A stretch of DNA of 64,000 nucleotides from Henriciella barbarensis (GTDB lineage: Bacteria; Pseudomonadota; Alphaproteobacteria; Caulobacterales; Hyphomonadaceae), in contig NZ_QWGB01000005.1 of the NCBI RefSeq assembly GCF_003576345.1, positions 62,001-126,000 on the forward strand. Reading direction: 5' to 3'. This document shows, one piece after another, positions 47,701 to 53,223 of the stretch (position 1 is its first letter; each line of letters opens with the position of its first letter). Made by a program: the position numbers and the translations under genes. The notes beneath the pieces are model-generated. The model saw only the letters and a list, made by a program, of their open reading frames with translations, ran no database searches and was not told the origin of the DNA.

Positions 47701-49088
47701 GGTACGCAGACAGGTTCGAGCATCCGGTCTGGGAGCCAATAGCCGAGACCCATGAGATTAACTGGACTTATCGCGGACAGGTCATGCCGACCGCGAAGCA
47801 AGCCACCCCTATGGTCGAAATTCTCGGCGTCAAAGAGCGCGATGACGCCACCGTCATTACCGGACGCGGAGTCCTCTGGGTCGATGGGCTCAAAATTTAT
47901 GAGATGCGCGAACTGAGTGTCCGGATATGTACCGCCCATGCACCGTCACTGCACCGTCACTGCACCATGTTTTCTGTGGGAAATGACGGCTGGCTCCAGT
48001 CGCATCGTCCGACCCACACTCTCCCCTCACTCCCCCTCCTGGCACAGGCTGGCATGGCCCTGCGACAGGCCCGCGCCGCAGGCTTTGAAGGCTATCCTAT
48101 TGAATTGAAGGCGTTTTCACCAAAGCGCTGGGGCAGCCTTGGCGGTGATGGCCTCAGCGTTGAGACCAGGGTCACGCCGGACGGAGAAGCCCGTCTACGC
48201 GGCCGCGATGCCCTTTCCGGCGACGCACCCTGGTATGAAGTTTCCGCCGGAAAGATCAGCCAGCCCGTGCGCGGACCTAAACCGAAACTCCAGCCGAAAA
48301 AGCATGGAAAGAAGCGCGGCGATCCTTACGCATCGGGCGACCTTTTCCACGGCCCGGCCATGCAGCCCGTCATCTCCATGCGCCGCGACGCAAAGGGATT
48401 CGAAGCTGTTCTGGACCTCGGCGCGGCGATAGATCCGGGGGACCCGTTCGACCCCGTCATACTGGACGGGCTGGTGCATGGCCCGCCGCATGAAACGCCT
48501 GAAGAGTGGTTCGATGATGCGGGAAATAGCGCGATCTACCCCGTCCGGATCGAGCGCCTCACCGTGCTTGGTCCTCTCCCGGAAAGCGGCAAACTCACTG
48601 TAAGAGGCCGCCGTCAACGGCGGCCTGAAGGCTCTGACGACCTGCCTGTTCTGATCGAAGCCTATCTCGAAGATGGTAGCCTCTGGGCCCGGCTCAATCT
48701 GATTGAGAAAGCCTACCCGAAAGGCAAACTCGGCGCGCTTAACCCTCTGGCACGAAAAGCTTTTCTGACCGGCGAAAATGATCAGGTGGTTGCCCCCCTA
48801 AGCTGGGAGCAAAGCGGAAGATCACTTGTTTCACCCGCAGATATCATGGCCTGCGACTGGCTCCCCGGTACGGTTGCCGCCGCCTGGGGTCTTGAAGGCT
48901 TGACTGGCGCCGACCTCATCAAGGGCGTCGCGGTGAAGGAATTCTTCGCCCGCAAATGGGGTATCCATCCGCAAAAGCTGACGCTGGACCCACCTTTCGT
49001 CACAGGCCCGAACGCCCGTAGCCGTTACGATTTGCGCTTCGACAAGTCCGAAAGGGCCTGGTCGGTAGGAGATGAGCCCCATGGATAG
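41772..49088 (+). CDS. pfaC: PfaC-like megasynthase: KS-CLF-AT-DH(hotdog x4)-PKS-DH
   Basis: A 2438-residue synthase subunit. KS (about 1-430) has Cys174, His309 (EAHATGT) and His345 (GNLGH). The second KS-like domain (about 440-760) has Glu residues near 596 instead of the Cys, typical of chain-length factors. The AT (about 820-1150) has GLSSG with Ser901 and resembles PfaB. After a basic Pro-rich linker come four FabA-like hotdog units; the second (GHFHEDPCMPG, His1570) and fourth (AHFFSDPVQPG, His1949) keep the His, while the first and third are variant. Residues about 2050-2430 form a PKS-type dehydratase with SHRPTHTLPSLPLL (His2078), FHGPAMQPV and FDPVILDGLVHG. ATG at 41772 overlaps the KR stop. 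Confidence 0.88.
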   Translation: MAKPTFEPIAIIGRGCVLPGALTPAELWQAVLDEKTLITDAPSGKWGVTEAEHQALGYKGAFVTGFDKVFDAAAHDLGDTDAADLDPVFQWLLHAGREAWREAGQPKSRRSRIGVIAGNLGYPSRALSDFAADIWLDGASDIHPQNRFNTGGPAQLLARALGAAGPAFAVDAACASSLYAIKLACDRLQDHSLDVVIAAAVNGADNLILHQGFSALNALSPTGRSRPFVDGADGLVPAEGAAAIVLKRLSDCDLADRVFGVIRGIGLSNDGRRKSLLAPDGDGQREAMTAAWAGSGLDPARDIGLLEAHATGTRTGDAVELAATAAHFDGLENLPIGSLKGNLGHLITAAGMASLIKLTFAVNEGTIPPTRLEGDAISGFEGSGLTPARQGKWPDDRPRVAALSNFGFGGNNAHLILAADDGHRARRTPVKAASKAVPVSITATGLSLGPDRGVARVLQRLMRPPKDARGPLLETHADPKALRAPPSDLSSAQGQQVALWDTIDEALARVAIPDGARVGVFTGFACSPEATRWMLRARIASRLGLDPEAAQTDDARNAIAPPLKAGDVLGAMPNVSANRINVRGDWRAQGFAVMEEEASGLRAAELAIRALQAGEIDAAIVAAADLSSDLVHRASGSPLTGDGAAALILMRSEDTPAATEIHNLRLEAGTPPNALLGRIYGHAHAAGGLVQLALQAEAAQRGLHLTDQGLVPRLATGKDKPPVAGAKLKLKASPHAAPDLLRPSPLLETYAAENRDALAASIQSGEQNTQGDVRVALLASRPEEMTALRLEAISRLRSGRLETGGGIHFGEGSPKGELAFVFTGAAAAYPGMGRDLFSAFPSLGKLMTKRFPTAQTVADTLATGLESAFSQLRATTLVSQAQHLLLTQKLGLNPTVAMGLSSGETNSLIAFGAWVDADGLMGTIGESGMYDRYLAGTFDTARKAWGEKAPIEWATWRLRTSEASVRDAVKPEPRCDITIIYSANDVVIAGEAVACQRVIKRLGAPAIRVSHDLTVHTPAMASYEKTWHQLHFRKTKAPDGVRFYANAINGSYKVSADSAANMLTAQAVTPINFPATLRAAYADGVRTFVEIGPRDTLTGAIQDTLGPKTLVLPADRFGAPALDCIAALAAHLFAAGHAINMDWLKRELTEAAANTIPLRIADKTSVTFAAHIKPPRLPKLARQPKPTARRRLALPKFPSIDPGSLPSAKPIRARTLPLPPGTSWTPPVVKTVGAAVLERTRAATPPTPPKATPPKTVTAKRASPAPAQPRKSITPLDRKAPTGASFTRADIEQAAVGNISSVFGKAFAAQDKYRRQVRMPRPPMLLCDRITGIDADALVQGKGTIWTETDVTADLWAVSDGMLRPGPLIEAGQADLALISWMGADLLNCSDRVYRLLGCELTFHEGGLPRVGETLRFQISIKGHAELSGVRMFFFEYDCYADERLLLSVRDGQAGFFTDEELANSKGVLWDAEEAGAPTPDPRLDAAAPTGKRSFSADEVAAFRSGDTYRCFGDGFERAAPHTRPARLPDGRLALFDEVVEFEPEGGPWKRGYLKARHHVSKDAWFYDGHFHEDPCMPGTLMAEAAVQALEFTAAGLGLTIERDSHVFEPAPGEAATFYCRGQVTPDADHDVTYEVFVDEVIDGEEPMVFASLLARSDGRKVFYCPRFGVRLRRQWPKPDNLGASPHYVNPGCDVRGDEIALIECGSGAPSNAFGSMYAPFDTMGAVPRLPQPPYHMVSRVISVSEPAGQQGAGLEAVAEYDIPEDAWYFEDGGTGTMPFSVLTEVILQPCGWLASYSGFALSGETRFRNLDGSGKLHRQVRPGDGMVRTTTKLTRCSRVGPMTIVFFALEATLADGTPIISLETSFGFFTKASLAAQAGLKPTDADRDFVKAPADPPSEADTRLKASQNRLALFDVIDRFEPTSGEAGLGRIRARQAVDPYAWYFKAHFFSDPVQPGSLGLDMLVQLLARAADLKGYADRFEHPVWEPIAETHEINWTYRGQVMPTAKQATPMVEILGVKERDDATVITGRGVLWVDGLKIYEMRELSVRICTAHAPSLHRHCTMFSVGNDGWLQSHRPTHTLPSLPLLAQAGMALRQARAAGFEGYPIELKAFSPKRWGSLGGDGLSVETRVTPDGEARLRGRDALSGDAPWYEVSAGKISQPVRGPKPKLQPKKHGKKRGDPYASGDLFHGPAMQPVISMRRDAKGFEAVLDLGAAIDPGDPFDPVILDGLVHGPPHETPEEWFDDAGNSAIYPVRIERLTVLGPLPESGKLTVRGRRQRRPEGSDDLPVLIEAYLEDGSLWARLNLIEKAYPKGKLGALNPLARKAFLTGENDQVVAPLSWEQSGRSLVSPADIMACDWLPGTVAAAWGLEGLTGADLIKGVAVKEFFARKWGIHPQKLTLDPPFVTGPNARSRYDLRFDKSERAWSVGDEPHG

Positions 49089-49662
49089 TTTCGAGATCAT
49101 CCCTGTTACTGGCGCAACGCTGCCCCTCGTCCAGCACCTGCGCTACCGCGTCTATTGCGCCGAGAAACAGTTCGCCATGCCTGGCGCTGACCATGACAAT
49201 CGTCTGCTGCGCGATGATGCTGACCAACTGGGCGAAACCTTCGCCCTGTTCGATGGCGCAGATCTCGTCTCCAGCGCGCAGGTCATCCCCGTCCATGCGA
49301 GCGAAGCGTCTGAAAGGTTTCCGGTTTTCGATCTAGGATCGGTCCTCGCTGACGGGGAAAGCTGTGTCGTGGTCTCAAAACTGGTCACGGCACCTGAGCG
49401 TCGAGGTTCAAAGACACTCGGCCCGATCATGCGCGCCGTCCTCGACTATGTCGCCCGCGACAAGCATCGCTACATCGCCATTCTGGCCGAAGCGCAGATG
49501 CGAGAATTCTATGGCTCCATGGGGTTCGATATCCGCAAGGAAGGCATCAACGCGCCGCCCTTTGGCACTGTTTCCCTTATGGTTTTTGATATGCATGATG
49601 AGCGCCACACAAGCGGGCGGTCACTTGCCGGCTGGATGTTCAAATCTATTTTTGCGCGCTGA
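49081..49662 (+). CDS. GNAT/autoinducer-synthase-like acyltransferase coupled to pfaC
   Basis: A 193-residue protein of the GNAT fold resembling the acyl-homoserine-lactone synthase/FeeM (N-acyl amino acid synthase) group. Seen are LRYRVYCAEKQF, DNRLLRDDADQLGETFALF, VVVSKLVTAPERRG and MREFYGSMGFDIRKEG. The ATG at 49081 (with GGAG nine bases upstream) overlaps the last codons of pfaC, so translation is coupled. An alternative start is 49072. This suggests it uses the product of the synthase, for example to transfer an acyl chain from ACP to an amine or small molecule. That is inference from context. Confidence 0.8.
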   Translation: MDSFEIIPVTGATLPLVQHLRYRVYCAEKQFAMPGADHDNRLLRDDADQLGETFALFDGADLVSSAQVIPVHASEASERFPVFDLGSVLADGESCVVVSKLVTAPERRGSKTLGPIMRAVLDYVARDKHRYIAILAEAQMREFYGSMGFDIRKEGINAPPFGTVSLMVFDMHDERHTSGRSLAGWMFKSIFAR

Positions 49663-50305
49663 ACGCCAAAGTGCAAACGGCATCGGGGCCAGCATCGATC
49701 ACTGAAAGTGCTAGCGACACGCCACGATCATGAATTGTAATTGTGTCGGCGCGCCCGTGTATGAACGCCAGCGGTATTTCAACACTCTTCGCGCCGCCGC
49801 GCAGACCTTCTCCCCGGCATTTCAGGACCGCTTCCTTGGCCGTCCATAGCCGGTAGAAAGCGGCAAGCTGCGCCGTCTCATTACCCGCCGACGCAACAGC
49901 AGCTGCCTCTGTTCCGCTCGCGGTCATTGTCAGGACAGCGCCCGTATCGCGCGCAATCACCCGCTCGATATCGATGCCGACGATCCCCCCTCCGGAAAGG
50001 GCCGCTGCCGCCACTGGCCCTGACTTCGACCAGCTGAGGGCCACATCAGGCGCCCTGGGGAGTTCGGGGCGGGCATCGTCATAGCTTTGGAGAACGGGCG
50101 TTTCCATTTGCGGGCGACGCTGCTGGATCAGATGGCGCATAAGCCACCTTGCATGCAGGAAATCAGCTACGTCTTCGCCGCGCCTCAGTTTCGATGCACG
50201 GCTTTTCTCTACCGCGTCGGCCGGATCGAAAACGCGTTGAATGCCCCGCCTGTCGGAAATGGCCCAATCTGGGCCAGCAGCCAGAGAGCCGCCTTTCACC
50301 TTCAA
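49646..50305 (-). CDS. 4'-phosphopantetheinyl transferase superfamily protein (PfaE-like)
   Basis: A Sfp/PfaE-type phosphopantetheinyl transferase that would attach the CoA-derived arm to the Ser of the PfaA carriers. The diagnostic motifs GIDIERV and FYRLWTAKEAVLKCRGEGL (Mg2+- and CoA-binding) are both present. It is convergent with the acyltransferase gene (17-bp tail overlap). Its start is uncertain: the longest frame starts with TTG at 50305, overlapping the ecfG stop (TTGA), and a GTG at 50299 is an alternative. Proximity to pfaA/pfaC makes it their likely activator. The operon context with the stress sigma factor is unusual. Confidence 0.88.
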   Translation of the reverse strand: MKVKGGSLAAGPDWAISDRRGIQRVFDPADAVEKSRASKLRRGEDVADFLHARWLMRHLIQQRRPQMETPVLQSYDDARPELPRAPDVALSWSKSGPVAAAALSGGGIVGIDIERVIARDTGAVLTMTASGTEAAAVASAGNETAQLAAFYRLWTAKEAVLKCRGEGLRGGAKSVEIPLAFIHGRADTITIHDRGVSLALSVIDAGPDAVCTLAFSAQK

Positions 50306-50937
50306 AGGGGGTGCCGGGCAGGCCCTGCCAGTTCATCAAGACGGTGAAGCAAGGCTGGCAGCCCTTCTCCTTCAGGACGCTTGACCAAGTAGGAAGAGCG
50401 CTCGCTCGAAACAAAACGTCGTTTAACCGTCTCGCGAGCGCGGCTTACGCGGCTCTTGATCGTTCCAGCAGAGCAGCCACAGACCTCGCCAGCTTCGTCA
50501 TAGGTCATTCCCGCCGCCAATATCAGGATAAGCGCGTCGCGCTGCTCATCAGGAAGCTGACTGATCAGCCGCTCCATGCGGGCAAAGTCCTTGCTGGTTT
50601 CCTGATTTGCTTCAGCGACAAGCGCCGCCGCGATCACATCCGGTTCGAGATTGACCGACCGCCATGAGCGGCGCTTCTGCATGTAAAATTCATTGCGGAG
50701 AATGCGGAACAGCCAAGGGCGCATGGATTGTGCCGGGTCGAACATCTCCTGTGATGTCCAGGCTTTGAGACAGGCATCCTGCACAAGGTCATCTGCAAGC
50801 GCAGCGTCGCGGCAAAGCCCCCTCGCAAAAGCGCGAAGCTCTGGGATGAGCGCTTCGAGACGGGCGACGAAGGACGCTTCTACTATTTCGACCAAACACC
50901 CAACTCCAACACCTGAACGCCGGCTATTGCCGTGCAT
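50302..50937 (-). CDS. ecfG: EcfG-type (ECF15) general stress response sigma factor
   Basis: An ECF sigma factor of the EcfG/SigT type that drives the alphaproteobacterial general stress response when its anti-sigma NepR is titrated away by phosphorylated PhyR. Region 2 contains LCRDAALADDLVQDACLKAW and SMRPWLFRILRNEFY; region 4 contains LPDEQRDALILILAAGMTYDEAGEVCGCSAGTIKSRVSRAR. The ATG at 50937 overlaps the nepR stop by one base (TGATG), the usual arrangement in this system. It overlaps the phosphopantetheinyl transferase at the other end. A phyR gene is not seen in the window. Confidence 0.92.
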   Translation of the reverse strand: MHGNSRRSGVGVGCLVEIVEASFVARLEALIPELRAFARGLCRDAALADDLVQDACLKAWTSQEMFDPAQSMRPWLFRILRNEFYMQKRRSWRSVNLEPDVIAAALVAEANQETSKDFARMERLISQLPDEQRDALILILAAGMTYDEAGEVCGCSAGTIKSRVSRARETVKRRFVSSERSSYLVKRPEGEGLPALLHRLDELAGPARHPL

Positions 50938-51116
50938 CAATCCGCTTTTCTTTCCTGCTCTCGCAGGCGCCGGATCAGATCCTGCAGACGCTCGGGCACT
51001 GGTTCTTCAGCGACATCCCGATAAGCCTTACGCAGGGCTTCACCGACAGGCGGTTCCTTCATCCAGGGTGATGGCGATTTGCGGTTCTGCCGGGCTGGCG
51101 ACTTTTTCTTTGTCAC
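50937..51116 (-). CDS. nepR: NepR anti-sigma factor
   Basis: A small anti-sigma factor that sequesters EcfG in unstressed cells. The family core is clear: VGEALRKAYRDVAEEPVPERLQDLIRRL, with the conserved E-P-V-P and the flanking helices. The preceding segment is basic and disordered (KKKSPARQNRKSPSP). The start is uncertain: GTG at 51116 gives the usual length of about 59 residues, whereas a frame to 51164 adds 16 residues. It is the first gene of the operon with ecfG and the phosphopantetheinyl transferase. Confidence 0.9.
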   Translation of the reverse strand: MTKKKSPARQNRKSPSPWMKEPPVGEALRKAYRDVAEEPVPERLQDLIRRLREQERKAD

Positions 51117-51327
51117 GTTTTCGTCCCAGCGATAGAAAATCAGATCCGCTCTGGTGCCATACACCTTTCAATGTCGCAACTATGCCTGATGCCATCTAAC
51201 GATCAATTTCCTAATCTCTTTCTAAATTCCCGTGAAACTTTCTGCCTTTGCTGCAATCAGCGCCCGCACGAAAGCAGGTGTCCTGCTCAGTTCCACATGT
51301 CCGAACTGTAAATTGCGCGCCGAAAGC

Positions 51328-51354
51328 GGAAACATAACAACGTAGACAGCGTTG
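51328..51354 (+). promoter_or_regulatory. Candidate EcfG-type promoter upstream of tamA
   Basis: GGAAAC (51328-51333) and CGTTG (51350-51354) are separated by 16 bp, near the EcfG consensus GGAAC-N16/17-CGTT with one extra A. It lies in the 340-bp gap between nepR and tamA and points toward tamA. On the opposite strand I find only weaker matches for nepR itself (GGAAC at 51294-51290 with wrong spacing). The rest of this gap shows no gene. Confidence 0.3.
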
Positions 51355-51456
51355 AATTCCACTGCAGCCAACATACCGCTTAAGGGTATCGTCGCCATCG
51401 CAGGGCAAATGATGCCCCGGATGGTGCCGGGTTGTTACTTAAAGAGCCGGGGACTG

Positions 51457-53223
51457 ATGTTTAATCGACTTATCTTTTTGCTTGTCGTCCTCATGACGAT
51501 GGCGGCGTCTGCTGCAGCAGAGAAAGTCGATATCGAGTTTGCGGGAGACCGCCCCGGCGACGAGTTGAGATCGACACTTCAGTATGCACTTCCAGACGAA
51601 AGCGACCCTGAGACGGCATTAGAGGCACGCCGTCAGGGCAGGCGCGCCGCTGAAGCAGTACGAAGCGCATTGAATAGTGAAGGCTATTACGATCCACAGA
51701 TCGACCTTGCCGTTCTGGGTACGGAGGCGCCCGAAGCGCGTTTGCGCATCGATACGGGTCCGCGTTTTTCTCTTGGCCGAGTGAAAGTTTCCTTCGTCGG
51801 AACGAGCCCTGCCGAAGCAAACCAGGCACAAATCCGCGAAGACCTGCCCGTTCGCGCTGGACGCCCGGCAATTCCGGCAGATGTTATCGATGCAGAGCGC
51901 TGGATCACGAATGAATTGCGCAATGCAGGTTACCCCTATGCGGAGGTTGAGGAACGCCGCGTTCTGGGCGACCGCGACGCCGAAACAATAAGCGTGACCT
52001 ATGAAACGCGCACCGGTCCCCGCGTCGTCTTCGGCGAGACCCGGTTTCCCGATGAAAATATCGAGACGAAGGCGAGTTACCTTAACCGGCTCATCCCGTA
52101 TGAGGCTGGCGCTATCTATGACCCCTCCGAACTATCGAGATTTAACACACGCCTGGCGGAAACCCGCATGTTCAAGGTTGCGCGGGCCGATCTCGCTAGC
52201 GAGCCATCAGGACAGACCGAGGCCGGGGAAGAGATCCGCGACGTCGTCGTCACGCTGACCGAGAGGCCGCAGAACTCTATCGGTCTCGGCGGGAAATACT
52301 CCACCAGCGAAGGTTTTGGCCTCAACGCCGAACTCACCCGCCGCAACCTGACGCGGCGCGGCGATGTGCTGAACGCGGATCTTACCGTTGCTGAACTCGA
52401 GCAATCACTGGAAGTCATCTGGCGGCGCCCGAACGAGTTCGGATATGGACGCGGCCTTGTCCTGTCAGCCGGCGTGAACAATGAGACGACGGATGCTTAT
52501 GACCGTCAGGCTATTTTTGCTGGCGTCGGCTTTGAAGTCGTTCGGAGCCCGGAATTCACCTATTCCTATGGCGTGCAGGGTGAAATCGCCAAGGAAGAAG
52601 ACGAATATGGCGAGCGCGACCTTCAGATCGTTTCGGTCTATGCAGATGCCCGCCTCGACAAGACTGATAGCCTGCTGGACCCACGCTCAGGCTGGCGAGC
52701 CAATGCACGGGTAGAGCCAAGCTACGCCTTTGGCGATGAGGTCAGCCCGTTTGTTCGCTCTGTCGGTCAGGTAAGTGCCTATGTGCCGTTCGACGAGGAC
52801 AGGCAATTTGTACTGGCTGGACGCTTCAAGGCAGGCGCCGTTGTCGGCGCAGACGTCGAGAACCTGCCGGTTGATACGCGCTTTTATGCTGGCGGCGGCG
52901 GCAGCGTTCGCGGATATGCCTATCAGGCAATCGGGCCGCGCGCCGACGATGGCACACCGCTCGGCGGGTCCTCGGTCATCGAAGCTTCGGTCGAAGGGCG
53001 CTACGCCGTGCGGCCAAATATTGGCGTGGTGGCTTTTCTCGACGCGGGCGCTGTTTCGACCAGCCAGTTTTCCGACTTCAGCGATGCGCGCTATGGCGCA
53101 GGCATTGGCGTTCGCTACACAACGCCCGCAGGCCCGATCCGCCTTGATGTGGCGACACCGCTAAACCCCACAGACTTTGACGATCCGGTCCAGATCTACA
53201 TCTCGATCGGTCAGGCCTTTTAA
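51457..53223 (+). CDS. tamA: Translocation and assembly module subunit TamA (Omp85 family)
   Basis: A 588-residue outer-membrane protein of the Omp85/BamA superfamily. It begins with a signal peptide (MFNRLIFLLVVLMTMAASAAA), followed by POTRA-like domains (about 30-260; for example GPRFSLGRVKVSFVG and GPRVVFGETRFPD) and a C-terminal 16-stranded barrel. The barrel includes GLGGKYSTSEGFGLNAELTRRNL and the conserved loop FYAGGGGSVRGYAYQAIGPR (the RGY motif), ending in IYISIGQAF. The start at 51457 (rather than 51352) is chosen for the signal peptide and the GGGGACTG before it. It is followed directly by tamB, so the two form the TAM complex that helps insert outer-membrane proteins and move lipids. 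Confidence 0.94.
   Translation: MFNRLIFLLVVLMTMAASAAAEKVDIEFAGDRPGDELRSTLQYALPDESDPETALEARRQGRRAAEAVRSALNSEGYYDPQIDLAVLGTEAPEARLRIDTGPRFSLGRVKVSFVGTSPAEANQAQIREDLPVRAGRPAIPADVIDAERWITNELRNAGYPYAEVEERRVLGDRDAETISVTYETRTGPRVVFGETRFPDENIETKASYLNRLIPYEAGAIYDPSELSRFNTRLAETRMFKVARADLASEPSGQTEAGEEIRDVVVTLTERPQNSIGLGGKYSTSEGFGLNAELTRRNLTRRGDVLNADLTVAELEQSLEVIWRRPNEFGYGRGLVLSAGVNNETTDAYDRQAIFAGVGFEVVRSPEFTYSYGVQGEIAKEEDEYGERDLQIVSVYADARLDKTDSLLDPRSGWRANARVEPSYAFGDEVSPFVRSVGQVSAYVPFDEDRQFVLAGRFKAGAVVGADVENLPVDTRFYAGGGGSVRGYAYQAIGPRADDGTPLGGSSVIEASVEGRYAVRPNIGVVAFLDAGAVSTSQFSDFSDARYGAGIGVRYTTPAGPIRLDVATPLNPTDFDDPVQIYISIGQAF

Noticed and set aside
48604-48625. GC hairpin inside pfaC
   Set aside because: It lies in continuous coding sequence with no T-run, so it is not a terminator.
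51261-51300. EcfG promoter for nepR on the minus strand
   Set aside because: GGAAC is present but a CGTT-like element occurs only at 19 bp, outside the usual 16-17 bp spacing.
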